From: JBNPEO01 sp050490315
GTDB taxonomy: Bacteria; Actinomycetota; Actinomycetes; Actinomycetales; Micrococcaceae
NCBI RefSeq assembly: GCF_050490315.1
Contig: NZ_JBNPEO010000001.1
Location: 186,001-250,000, forward strand
DNA: 64,000 bases
Direction of reading: 5' to 3'
Position 1 is the stretch's first letter. Each line of letters starts with the position of its first letter. Of this stretch, positions 48,324 to 56,938 are shown in pieces. The notes beneath the pieces are model-generated. The model searched no databases. It was not told where the DNA came from and was given only the letters and a program-made list of their open reading frames with translations. Position numbers and translations under genes: made by a program.

Positions 48324-49384
48324 TGCCCGCACTCAACCAAACCCTTGGTCAATACAGCGAACTTTTTATGCTCCTCGCGGCAGCGACCTACACGGTGGCG
48401 TTTATCGCTTTCGCGTGGGACCTCGCCTCGAGCAGCAAATCTCTGCGCGCGGCTGAAGCGCAGCCAGCTGCAGCGCCGCAAGAGCGCGACCTTGCTTTGG
48501 TGGGTGCAGGTGCAGCGGCCGCTACGCCAGCTTCTGCCGGTACGACGACGGGACGTGGCGCTTCGTCGTCGTCCTCCGTTGCGAGCGCCGTCACCGCCAA
48601 TGGCGACATGAAGTACCGTAGCGGCAGGCGTGCTGCTGCACGTGCCGCCGTTGCCGTCACGATTTTGGGTGTGCTCATTCACGGTGCCGGCGTGGTCACG
48701 CGTGGTTTAGCTGCAGGACGCGTGCCTTGGGGAAACATGTACGAGTTCCTTACCACGGGCGCTTTTGTAGCAATCGCAGTCTTTTTGTTGGTGCTGACTC
48801 GCCGCGATCTGCGTTTCTTGGGAACCTTTGTTGTCGGTCTGGGAACCATCATGCTGGTTGCCGCTGCTGTGGCGTACTGGACCCCCGTTGGTCACTTGGT
48901 ACCCGCACTTCAGAGCTACTGGTTGGTTATTCACGTCTCTATTGCCGTGATGTCCTCGGCCTTGTTCACACTGACCTTTGCCATGAGCGTTTTCCAGCTC
49001 ATCCAGTCCCGTCGCGAATCAACCATCGCCGCTGGTGGCGCTGACAAGCTGCCCTTTATGCGTATGGTGCCGAACGCTTTGTCCTTGGAAAACCTCAGCT
49101 ACCGGATCAACACCATCGGTTTTGTGGGATGGACCTTCACGCTGATGTTCGGTGCCATTTGGGCTGAAAAAGCCTGGGGTCGCTTTTGGGGTTGGGACAC
49201 CAAAGAAGTATGGACCTTCGTGATTTGGGTGGTCTACGCAGGCTACCTGCATGCACGTGCCACCCGTGGTTGGACAGGCACCCGCGCGGCATGGCTGTCC
49301 ATTGTTGGCTACTTGTGTGTGGTCTTCAACTTCACCATCGTCAACCAGTTCTTCAACGGCTTGCACTCCTACTCAGGGCTATAA
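48323..49384 (+). CDS. ccsB: Cytochrome c biogenesis protein CcsA/CcsB (haem handling)
   Basis: Partner of ResB in system II. 353 residues; the WWD-type signature is KAWGRFWGWDTKEVWTFVIW, and haem-ligating histidines are in the surrounding loops (LVIHVSIAV, YLHARATRG). An Ala/Ser/Thr-rich cytoplasmic loop at residues 45-95 separates the first helix from the rest. The ATG overlaps the resB stop. Last gene of the operon. Confidence 0.94.
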   Translation: MPALNQTLGQYSELFMLLAAATYTVAFIAFAWDLASSSKSLRAAEAQPAAAPQERDLALVGAGAAAATPASAGTTTGRGASSSSSVASAVTANGDMKYRSGRRAAARAAVAVTILGVLIHGAGVVTRGLAAGRVPWGNMYEFLTTGAFVAIAVFLLVLTRRDLRFLGTFVVGLGTIMLVAAAVAYWTPVGHLVPALQSYWLVIHVSIAVMSSALFTLTFAMSVFQLIQSRRESTIAAGGADKLPFMRMVPNALSLENLSYRINTIGFVGWTFTLMFGAIWAEKAWGRFWGWDTKEVWTFVIWVVYAGYLHARATRGWTGTRAAWLSIVGYLCVVFNFTIVNQFFNGLHSYSGL

Positions 49385-49407
49385 AAACTCCGCAACTTGC
49401 TTAGCCT

Positions 49408-49447
49408 CTAGACCGCTTCGTCTCTACACCCCTTCGTCTCTACACCC
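49408..49447. repeat. 17-bp direct repeat between convergent genes
   Basis: CTTCGTCTCTACACCCC occurs twice in tandem between the ccsB stop and the end of the FGE gene; the second copy overlaps the end of the FGE coding region. Simple duplication; no further role seen. Confidence 0.6.
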
Positions 49448-50504
49448 CGGCCACGGTTCGGAAACCATTGTTTCCAGCCGAGGATTCCGGGGTGTTTGAG
49501 GTTCTGGCCGCTACTCGGTACCGGTTGCAGTAGGAATTGTGGCAAAGGTAGGACCCGCCGCGCATCACGCGTCCGGCACCGATCGTGGGGCCCTGCGGAT
49601 TCTCGGTGGGGGAGTTGCGGTAATACTTGGGCAGGAACCAATCAGCGCACCATTCCCATACGTTTCCGGCCATGTCGTAGAGTCCAAAACCGTTCGGCTG
49701 GAAGGATCTCACCGGTGCGGTGCCGAGGTGCCCGTCCTCCCGAGTGTTGTGCGTGGGGAACGTGCCTTGCCAAATGTTGCAACGGTGTTCGCCCTCTGGG
49801 TGAAGCTCATTGCCCCACGCGTAGCGCATACCTTCCAAGCCGCCGCGCGCCGCGTATTCCCATTCGGCCTCCGTGGCGAGCCTGCGCCCGGCCCACGCAC
49901 AGTACGCCAAGGCATCGTTGTAGGAGACATGGACCACGGGATGGTCAAGGAAATCGCGGTAATCAGAGGTGGGGCCAGTGGGGTGCGCCCAGTCTGCGCC
50001 GCGCACATTCAGCCACCACGGTGCACCTGCGGCCGTGCCTAGGACATCCGGTCTGGGGGCGGTAGAGAGCAGATGGAACACCGCGGAGGAGCCGTACTGT
50101 TCGGCTTCCGTGGTGAAACCGGTGGCTTGAATGAATGCTGCGAACATGCGGTTGGTCACCGCCGTGGTGTCCATCCGGAAAGCGTCTAGCCTGACCTCGT
50201 GAACTGGTGTCTCACCGTCGTTGGGGTAGCCCTCGCCAAAGGCATCCCCCATCTGGAAGCTGCCGGCAGGGATCAGGGCATCGTGATGCAAGGCACCAAG
50301 TTTTGTACTGTGCAAGCCAGACGGTGGGCGACCGATAGTGAGCCCGACGGCGGTGGGCCCGGCGGTGCTGGAACTGGCAGCGCTGGGATTAGCAGCACTG
50401 GAGCCAGCAGCACTGGAGCCAGCGACGGCTGGCTGCGGGCCGTCGTCGTGCTGTGTTCCGCGCGTCGGTGAGCAGCAGCTTTCGGGGTGTTCGGCGTGGC
50501 TCAT
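49440..50504 (-). CDS. Formylglycine-generating enzyme (sulfatase-modifying factor)
   Basis: Copper-dependent oxidase converting the cysteine of a CxPxR motif in sulfatases to formylglycine. The 354-residue protein has the FGE core: PAGSFQMGDAFGEGYPNDGE, WEYAARGGLEGMRYAWGNE, NVWEWCADWFLPKYY, and both active-site cysteines in GGSYLCHNSYCNRYR, which separates it from EgtB-type relatives. The ATG overlaps the stop of the hexosaminidase gene (ATGA). Its N-terminus holds CCSPTR, itself a match to CxPxR, followed by an Ala/Ser-rich linker. No sulfatase gene is in the window. Confidence 0.93.
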   Translation of the reverse strand: MSHAEHPESCCSPTRGTQHDDGPQPAVAGSSAAGSSAANPSAASSSTAGPTAVGLTIGRPPSGLHSTKLGALHHDALIPAGSFQMGDAFGEGYPNDGETPVHEVRLDAFRMDTTAVTNRMFAAFIQATGFTTEAEQYGSSAVFHLLSTAPRPDVLGTAAGAPWWLNVRGADWAHPTGPTSDYRDFLDHPVVHVSYNDALAYCAWAGRRLATEAEWEYAARGGLEGMRYAWGNELHPEGEHRCNIWQGTFPTHNTREDGHLGTAPVRSFQPNGFGLYDMAGNVWEWCADWFLPKYYRNSPTENPQGPTIGAGRVMRGGSYLCHNSYCNRYRVAARTSNTPESSAGNNGFRTVAGV

Positions 50505-51982
50505 TTTCCGCCTCGCACGAATTCTTTCCCGGGCCACTGCGGCAAGGCCTTTTGCGCTTCAAGGAACTCGCTGAACGTGACGCCCGGCGGGGTTCCTCCC
50601 CACATCTTTTGCCCCAAGAGCCCAAATGTTGGCGCGACCATGGTGTACATGTCCTGTTCTGTGTAGTACTCTAGCACCAGATCATTCCAGAGCGCAGACA
50701 TGGCACCGAGTAGTTGAGGGTGGCCCTTGCTGAGTTCTTGCCCTGCGCCGAAGATGTGAGGCTCCCACTCGTTCCACAGCCTTTCTAGTGGCAGTCCCGT
50801 GCCGCAGTAGTAGTCGGCGTAGGGGACCGTGTAAAGCAAGTCATCGTTGGTGTTAATGATCCGGTAGCCGTCGCTCGTGGCTTCGAGGGGGCCGTACCAT
50901 TCGTTGTTCCACGAACACATGATGACGTCACGGTCATAGCCAGCCGGTGGTTCCGGGCTCGCGCTCTTGGACACACCTGCGCTCTTGGACATCACCGAGA
51001 GGCTGCCCCACGCTACTGGTGTTTTCCCACAGGCGCGAAGGTGCGCGGCGATCTCATTGAAATAGCGGCGGTAGTCCTGTGGATGTTCGCGGTCGTATTC
51101 GTCAGCGCCGAAGTGAACCAGCGGGCCGCGGAACCAGGGCAAGAACTCGTTGAAAATGCCCTTCATGAAGTTGATGGCCGTGGAGTCGGTGAGATCCAGC
51201 ATGTCCGAGTCCCCGCCGTTCCGGCCCAACTCCGGGTGGTGAACAATAAACGCCCGGGCATGGGCGGGAGCGTCAATTTCCGGAATGATGTTGACGCCCT
51301 GGCTGGCGGCAAGATCCTCAAAGGACTCCCAATCGGCGCGGACGTAGGAGCCGTCTGTGCTGGCGAGGTGGGCAAAGTCATCCGAGTCGGAACGTAATCG
51401 GAACCCATGCTGGGCTTCATTCCACGGGCGGCCGGTGTCCTTAGTGATTTCGTTGTCATTGAGGTGAATCACCAGAGTGTTCAACTTGTGCCAACTCATG
51501 TGACGGATGAGATCGCGGATGAAGGCTGGCCGGGAGAAGCGCCTTCCAACGTCGATCACAAACCCACGAACAGGATAATCCGGCCAATCGAGCGCTTCCC
51601 CATGGGTCAGTGCCGGGTTGGCTGCGAGGAGCTGAAGCAGGCTTCGTGTTCCCCAGTAGAGTCCACGGGCGGTTGGGGCAGTGAGTGCGATTGCCTCACC
51701 AACAACCAGCCGGTACGCCTCGGGCCGCACGTGCTCGGGAATGTGCGCAAAGCGCTGATCCTCTGGATCGATCACAAACTCGAGCGCAGGTGCCTGTGTT
51801 GCCGAGCAAACCGTGGTGGCCAGCAATTCGGCGAGGTCAGCGGCGAACGCCTCAGCTACCGCTTCGGCATCCGCACCGGAGGCCCTGAAGCCAAGAACCT
51901 CCGGCAGCCGGAACGAACCAGTAGCAGGGCTCCACTTCTTGAATCCCGGAATGATCCGTGCGCCTGGAGTGCAGCTGGTCAC
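50501..51982 (-). CDS. Beta-N-acetylhexosaminidase, GH20
   Basis: Removes terminal GlcNAc or GalNAc. 493 residues without a signal peptide: N-terminal GH20b-like domain (residues 1-115), then the catalytic barrel starting DYPVRGFVIDVGRRFSRP, with the catalytic Asp-Glu pair in LVHFGADEYDREH and sugar-stacking residues in VIMCSWNNEWYGPLEA. Overlaps the preceding gene by 4 nt (GTGA) and couples to the FGE gene downstream, hinting at degradation of sulfated or amino-sugar glycans. Confidence 0.92.
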   Translation of the reverse strand: MTSCTPGARIIPGFKKWSPATGSFRLPEVLGFRASGADAEAVAEAFAADLAELLATTVCSATQAPALEFVIDPEDQRFAHIPEHVRPEAYRLVVGEAIALTAPTARGLYWGTRSLLQLLAANPALTHGEALDWPDYPVRGFVIDVGRRFSRPAFIRDLIRHMSWHKLNTLVIHLNDNEITKDTGRPWNEAQHGFRLRSDSDDFAHLASTDGSYVRADWESFEDLAASQGVNIIPEIDAPAHARAFIVHHPELGRNGGDSDMLDLTDSTAINFMKGIFNEFLPWFRGPLVHFGADEYDREHPQDYRRYFNEIAAHLRACGKTPVAWGSLSVMSKSAGVSKSASPEPPAGYDRDVIMCSWNNEWYGPLEATSDGYRIINTNDDLLYTVPYADYYCGTGLPLERLWNEWEPHIFGAGQELSKGHPQLLGAMSALWNDLVLEYYTEQDMYTMVAPTFGLLGQKMWGGTPPGVTFSEFLEAQKALPQWPGKEFVRGGK

Positions 51983-52359
51983 GAGCCTTCGGCGGCGTCG
52001 TCGTTGGTGTCAGTGGCCTTTGTGTCTTTAAGGCGGCGTTCGCGCTCTTCGAGTTCTTGGCGCAGCTTGGCCAAGCGGTCCGCTTCCGCCTTGTTCCTGC
52101 GCTGGCGTTCCAGGTTCTGCAAGAACTCGGGGTCGTCATCCGGGGCGGTGGTGTGTGTGACTCGGCGCTGCTGCGGGCCCGGGTAGGGGCGGCCAAAAAT
52201 GAACCATAAGATGGCGCCTAGCAGCGGCAAAAGTACCATCACCACAATCCATGCCGTCTTGGAAATGCCGCGGACAGCACGCCGATCAGTGCGGATGCAA
52301 TCGATGAGTGCATACACAAAAATCGCAATGGCAAGGATAGTTCCGATCACGCGAGGCAT
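51979..52359 (-). CDS. PLDc_N-domain small membrane protein
   Basis: 126 residues. Two membrane helices (IGTILAIAIFVYALIDCI, ISKTAWIVVMVLLPLLGAIL) with the FGRPYPGPQQ motif match the phospholipase D N-terminal membrane domain seen alone in many actinobacterial proteins. The C-terminal half is a charged coiled coil (LQNLERQRRNKAEADRLAKL). Function unknown; translationally coupled to the GH20 gene, perhaps only by position. Confidence 0.83.
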   Translation of the reverse strand: MPRVIGTILAIAIFVYALIDCIRTDRRAVRGISKTAWIVVMVLLPLLGAILWFIFGRPYPGPQQRRVTHTTAPDDDPEFLQNLERQRRNKAEADRLAKLRQELEERERRLKDTKATDTNDDAAEGS

Positions 52360-52458
52360 CCTTTGAGTCTAGTCTCTACGGGGTGCTCCCATACCCTTTG
52401 CATGGGGGCACCCTGGTGCGTACAGCTTGCCACCAGCGGCGCGGGCTAAACTTAGACA

Positions 52459-52818
52459 GTGGCAAATCTGAAATACTTCCTGATCCGCGCGGCGCTCTTT
52501 GTTCCGCTCTTTATTGTGTTCCTGTTGCTGGGCACCGGCGCACTGCTAGCCGCACTTTACGGTGCGGTGATTTCCTTCGCTGTGAGCTACTTGTTTTTCC
52601 AACGCCAGCGTAACGAGGCCTCCGCACAGATTCGTCACCGGCTCTCCGGTAAAGCTGAGCCAGTGCGTACCGCCACGGAGATTGACGATGCCGCCGCCGA
52701 AGATGCCCTCGTTGATGCTCAGCTCAATGCTGCAGAATCCAAGACTGCCGAATCCAAGGCTACACAGAACCCGGGTGCAGAGAACGCTGACGGATACACG
52801 CCGCGCACTTCGCTCTAA
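52459..52818 (+). CDS. DUF4229 membrane protein
   Basis: 119 residues with two helices (KYFLIRAALFVPLFIVFLLL, ALLAALYGAVISFAVSYLFF), then a hydrophilic tail with AESKTAESKATQ repeats. DUF4229 genes are typically found next to menA in actinobacteria, as here. GTG start. Function unknown. Confidence 0.85.
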   Translation: MANLKYFLIRAALFVPLFIVFLLLGTGALLAALYGAVISFAVSYLFFQRQRNEASAQIRHRLSGKAEPVRTATEIDDAAAEDALVDAQLNAAESKTAESKATQNPGAENADGYTPRTSL

Positions 52819-52880
52819 CCCGCACTGCGTTCTAATCTAGGGCTGCACTCGGACCTTCTTGGCGCTTACCTTACTGGTTC

Positions 52881-53771
52881 TTACGTTCCGGTGAGCGTGT
52901 GCTGCAGAATCAGACCTACGGCGAACAGCACACTGTAACCAAGGTTGATCAGGCCAGTCTGTTTGAGCACCGGGATCAGGTTTTTGCGTTGCCGCCCGGT
53001 GAGCATCACCCAGCACGGCATCAGGCAAGCTGGTGTGAGCACCAGCACCACCAGGAGCCACGGGTGTGTGGGTGCAACAACAATGACCAGCAGCAAGGCT
53101 ACGGCGATCATCAGCACGTAGCTTTCGCGGGCATGCTTATCTCCCAGCCGTACAGCAAGGGTCTTTTTGCCCACTTCTTTATCCGTGGGAATGTCCCTGA
53201 CGTTGTTGGCCATGAGCAGTGCACAAGCGATCAGCCCAGTTCCAATGGCACCAATAATCGCCACCGTGCTGATCCGTCCAGCCTGGGTGTAGGTGGTGCC
53301 GAGGGTGGCCACTAGACCAAAAAACACAAACACAAACAAATCGCCCAAACCCATGTAGCCATACGGGTTTTTGCCACCCGTGTAACCCCAAGCGGCCAGC
53401 ACACAGCCTGCACCTACCAGCAAGAACCACCAAGTTTGGGTCAAGAGAACAAGGCCCAATCCGCATAGCATGGCCAGCGCAAAGCAGCCAAACGCAGCCA
53501 TTTTGACCTGCTGTGGACGGGCAGCCCCTGAACCGGTGAGGCGCAGCGGCCCTACCCGGTCATTGTCAGTCCCGCGAATGCCGTCTGAATAGTCGTTGGC
53601 GTAGTTCACGCCGATTTGGAGCAAGAGCGCAACGAACGCAGCCAACACCGCGTTGAGTGGATGGAAGGCGTGCAAATCAAAGGCTGCGGCGCTGCCGATG
53701 ATAACGGGGGCTACTGCAGCAGGAAGAGTGCGTAAGCGCGCTCCTGCAATCCATTGGGCGGCTGTTGCCAC
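52881..53771 (-). CDS. menA: 1,4-dihydroxy-2-naphthoate polyprenyltransferase
   Basis: Membrane prenyltransferase joining DHNA to a polyprenyl chain to give demethylmenaquinone. 296 residues, about eight to nine helices, with the two Asp-rich motifs NYANDYSDGIRGTDND and NNVRDIPTDKEVGKKTLAVR. Lies 84 nt after menE on the same strand. Confidence 0.95.
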   Translation of the reverse strand: MATAAQWIAGARLRTLPAAVAPVIIGSAAAFDLHAFHPLNAVLAAFVALLLQIGVNYANDYSDGIRGTDNDRVGPLRLTGSGAARPQQVKMAAFGCFALAMLCGLGLVLLTQTWWFLLVGAGCVLAAWGYTGGKNPYGYMGLGDLFVFVFFGLVATLGTTYTQAGRISTVAIIGAIGTGLIACALLMANNVRDIPTDKEVGKKTLAVRLGDKHARESYVLMIAVALLLVIVVAPTHPWLLVVLVLTPACLMPCWVMLTGRQRKNLIPVLKQTGLINLGYSVLFAVGLILQHTLTGT

Positions 53772-53855
53772 GATGACCTCTTAGTTCAGACTCTTGGTTC
53801 ATACGGTTCCGCGTGAATGGCGTTACAGGCCACCCACTTCAGAGTGTTCAGCTAT

Positions 53856-54998
53856 CTATTTTCCCTGATTAACTTCAGCTAACCGTTCAATCATGGTTAA
53901 ACGGTCTACTTTTCCGTTGGCTAGGCGCGTGAGTTGCGCCTCTACAAGGATGACTTTGGGGGTGCTGTGACCCAGTACGGTTCCGACGGCGGCACGAACC
54001 TTTTCGGCGTCCAGTTCCGGATCGCTGGACTCAACAATGGCAGCCACGGCCTGACCCCATTGCGCCGATGGAACGCCGGCAACAAAAGCTGCACTGACTC
54101 CGGAAACTTTCTCGAGCTGCGCTGCCACAACGCTAGCGGCAATTTTTTCGCCGCCCGAGATGATAACGTCGTCGGCCCGTCCAAGAACCGTCAGGCGCCC
54201 TTCGACGTCGAGGGCTCCCAAATCATTGGTGAGGTACCAGCGGGTATCTCCTTCGCTCAGGAAGGCGGCTTCGCTTAGTTCGGCTTGGCCAAGGTATCCA
54301 GAGGCAATAACGTCCCCGCCCAGTTGGACTTTCCCCTCAACAATCCGGACCTGAACGGCTTCGAGTGGCACACCGTTGTACACGCAACCGCCACAGGTTT
54401 CTGCCGAACCATACGTGGTCACCACGTTCACCCCGGCGTCCTTGGCTGCGGCCAAAAGCTCAGGAGCGGCTGGGGCGCCACCGAGTAAGATCGCGTTGAA
54501 GCGGCGCAACACTGCCAAGGTTTCCGGGGACGGGTCCTCGAGAAGGCGCTGCAATTGCGTGGGCACCAAGGAAGTGAAGCGGGTGCGATCGGTCAGCTCT
54601 AGGGCAGCGGCCGTAAAAGCTTCGGGAGTAAAACCGCCGGAAAGATCCATGGCCCACGGGCGGGTCCCAGCGAAGAGCGAACGCACCAGCACTTGAACCC
54701 CAGCCACGTACTGGAGCGGCAGGGCCAGAAGCCACTGCCCCTCACCCTGAAGTGCCATGGCAGTGGCCATCGATGAGGCAGCCAAAGCCTCAACACTGAG
54801 CACGGTTTCCTTCGGTGTTCCGGTGGAACCCGAGGTGCTCACCACTACCGCGGCGTCCTCAAACTCGTCAACGTCCACGGTGGTGATGTCAGCTGCACCG
54901 GACGGAGAAGTACCGAAGCGCACGGCAGGGCCCTCAGAATGGATGGCGTCAGCGAGGGCGCGCAGTACCGAATCAAGGTTTTGGGGATCGATTGTCAT
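53856..54998 (-). CDS. menE: O-succinylbenzoate-CoA ligase
   Basis: Adenylating enzyme of menaquinone synthesis. From the ATG giving MTIDPQNLDS it has 380 residues, shorter than the B. subtilis enzyme but usual for actinobacteria. Motifs: VVVSTSGSTGTPKETVLS (P-loop), NVVTTYGSAETCGGCVYNG, VLGRADDVIISGGEKI and the catalytic lysine in TRLANGKVDR. Follows menB by 7 nt. Confidence 0.93.
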   Translation of the reverse strand: MTIDPQNLDSVLRALADAIHSEGPAVRFGTSPSGAADITTVDVDEFEDAAVVVSTSGSTGTPKETVLSVEALAASSMATAMALQGEGQWLLALPLQYVAGVQVLVRSLFAGTRPWAMDLSGGFTPEAFTAAALELTDRTRFTSLVPTQLQRLLEDPSPETLAVLRRFNAILLGGAPAAPELLAAAKDAGVNVVTTYGSAETCGGCVYNGVPLEAVQVRIVEGKVQLGGDVIASGYLGQAELSEAAFLSEGDTRWYLTNDLGALDVEGRLTVLGRADDVIISGGEKIAASVVAAQLEKVSGVSAAFVAGVPSAQWGQAVAAIVESSDPELDAEKVRAAVGTVLGHSTPKVILVEAQLTRLANGKVDRLTMIERLAEVNQGK

Positions 54999-55005
54999 GG
55001 TGCGC

Positions 55006-55959
55006 CTAGAAGTAGTACGGGAAGGAGGACCAGTCTGGATCACGCTTTTGCAAGAACGCCTCCTTGCCCTCCACCGCCTCGTCAGTCATGTACGCCAGAC
55101 GGGTGGCTTCACCGGCGAAGACCTGCTGGCCAGCCAAACCGTCATCCGCCATGTTGAACGCGAACTTGAGCATCCGGATAGCCTGCGGGGACTGGCGGGC
55201 GATGTCAGCAGCGTACTCCAAGGCCACCTTCTCCAGCTCCTCGTGGGGGACTGCCTGATTCACCGCGCCCATCCGCACCATGTCCTCGGCCGAGTATTCG
55301 CGGGCCAAGAAGAAAATCTCGCGGGCAGCCTTCTGGCCTATTTGGCGAGCCAGCAACGCGGAGCCATAACCGGCGTCGAAACTACCCACCGTGGCGTCAG
55401 TCTGCTTGAACTTGCCGTGTTCACGTGAGGCAATGGTGAGGTCACTGACCACGTGCAGCGAGTGCCCGCCGCCGGCTGCCCAGCCGTTGACGACGGCGAT
55501 GACCACCTTGGGCATGGTCCGCATCAAGCGCTGGACCTCCAGAATGTGCAGCCGGCCGGCGCGGGCGGGGTCGATGGTTTCTGTTGTTTCACCCTCTGCG
55601 TACCTGTACCCGTCACGGCCACGGATGCGCTGGTCACCACCGGAACAGAAGGAGTGCCCACCGTCTTTGGGGGAGGGGCCGTTGCCGGTGAGGAGCACGG
55701 TTGCCACCTCAGGGGTCATTCGGGCGTGATCCATGGCGCGGTACAGCTCATCAACGGTGCCCGGGCGGAAAGCGTTACGCACCTCGGGGCGGTCAAAGGC
55801 GATCCGCACGGTGGGGAGGTCGCGTAGGACTGTGCCGTCGTCGTCGCGCTCTACCTGCCGGTGGTACGTGATGTCCTGAAAGTCCTCAAAACCGGCGACC
55901 AAACGCCAGCGGGAGGGGTCAAAAATGTCAGAAACCTTGGCAGGGAGTTGCGTATTCAC
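55006..55959 (-). CDS. menB: 1,4-dihydroxy-2-naphthoyl-CoA synthase
   Basis: Crotonase-fold ring-closing enzyme. 317 residues: family hallmarks HSFCSGGDQRIRGRDGYRY, VNGWAAGGGHSLHVVSDLTI, TVGSFDAGYGSALLARQIG and the C-terminal DPDWSSFPYYF. First gene of the men operon menB-menE-menA. Confidence 0.96.
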   Translation of the reverse strand: MNTQLPAKVSDIFDPSRWRLVAGFEDFQDITYHRQVERDDDGTVLRDLPTVRIAFDRPEVRNAFRPGTVDELYRAMDHARMTPEVATVLLTGNGPSPKDGGHSFCSGGDQRIRGRDGYRYAEGETTETIDPARAGRLHILEVQRLMRTMPKVVIAVVNGWAAGGGHSLHVVSDLTIASREHGKFKQTDATVGSFDAGYGSALLARQIGQKAAREIFFLAREYSAEDMVRMGAVNQAVPHEELEKVALEYAADIARQSPQAIRMLKFAFNMADDGLAGQQVFAGEATRLAYMTDEAVEGKEAFLQKRDPDWSSFPYYF

Positions 55960-55990
55960 GTTCTTCAGTCTAGTAACTAACGTCCCGGGC

Positions 55991-56728
55991 TTAGCGCTGA
56001 AGCATCTCCACCGGCACCGAGTAGAGGATCACCACGGCCATTAAGTTCTTCGCAGCGTGCACCAAATAGGAGAACATCACGTTCTTCCCGGTCCACAAAT
56101 AGACCCCCACTAGTGTGCTTCCCATGGCCACATAGGGCAGAAGAGTCGTCAGCGAGAGGGCCTCTTTGCCCACCACATGTAGGCCAGCGAAAAGCACCAC
56201 GGAAAGGCCAGCGCAAATCCAGACATTGATTTTTTGGCTCAGCTTGCCAATCAGTAAGTGGCGGAACATGTACTCCTCCACAAAGGGGCCAATGATCACC
56301 AACACTGGACCCATCAACCACAAGGGAACGTTCCGGGTCAGATCCTCCAGGCCTTGCTGATTAACCGAGACTCCCGGGTTAACACCACCGGCAATGACCA
56401 AAACTGCAGTCAGGATCAACATGGCAACAACAGCTAAGGGAACCATCGCCACAGTGAATCCGGGCCGCTGCGCCAAGATCCGCGCGTCGCGAGCTACAAC
56501 GTGGCGTGCTGCCACCAAAGCTACGGCACCCACTGCTAGGTAAAACACTAAGTTCACCGCATATGTAGCTGTGTACGGATCCAGTTTGAGGCTCTCGACA
56601 ATCTGGGCCAGCCAGGGTGCACCAACGCTTAAACCCACCGAGAGTCCCAAGTACACGATGATGGCTGCAGCGTCGAGCTTACTGAAGCGGTAGAGGCGTG
56701 CTTTGGTAGGTAATTGCAGAGTTGCCAT
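55991..56728 (-). CDS. CPBP-family intramembrane glutamic protease
   Basis: 245 residues, about seven membrane helices. Catalytic motifs are intact: EEYMFRH (EExxxR) in GPFVEEYMFRHLL and the histidine in LFAGLHVVGKEAL. Family members include prenyl-protease Rce1 and bacteriocin-immunity proteins; the substrate here is unknown. It follows no operon partner except menB 31 nt downstream on the same strand. Confidence 0.9.
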   Translation of the reverse strand: MATLQLPTKARLYRFSKLDAAAIIVYLGLSVGLSVGAPWLAQIVESLKLDPYTATYAVNLVFYLAVGAVALVAARHVVARDARILAQRPGFTVAMVPLAVVAMLILTAVLVIAGGVNPGVSVNQQGLEDLTRNVPLWLMGPVLVIIGPFVEEYMFRHLLIGKLSQKINVWICAGLSVVLFAGLHVVGKEALSLTTLLPYVAMGSTLVGVYLWTGKNVMFSYLVHAAKNLMAVVILYSVPVEMLQR

Positions 56729-56938
56729 GGTTCAAGAGTAGTGAAGTGAGCTGGGTGTTATGTCCTCTGAGTGTGACCCATTCTTGTGCCGTATCCCAGA
56801 CGTTATGTGTTGCGCACGTCACGGCGGGTACCTCAAATCCTCTAGACTGGAACCTGCCGTTTGCCGCTGATGCGGCGTGAATATGCCAAAACGTGGATCA
56901 TCCGGCACCGGCAAGACCCCTACCCACAAGGAACAGTT

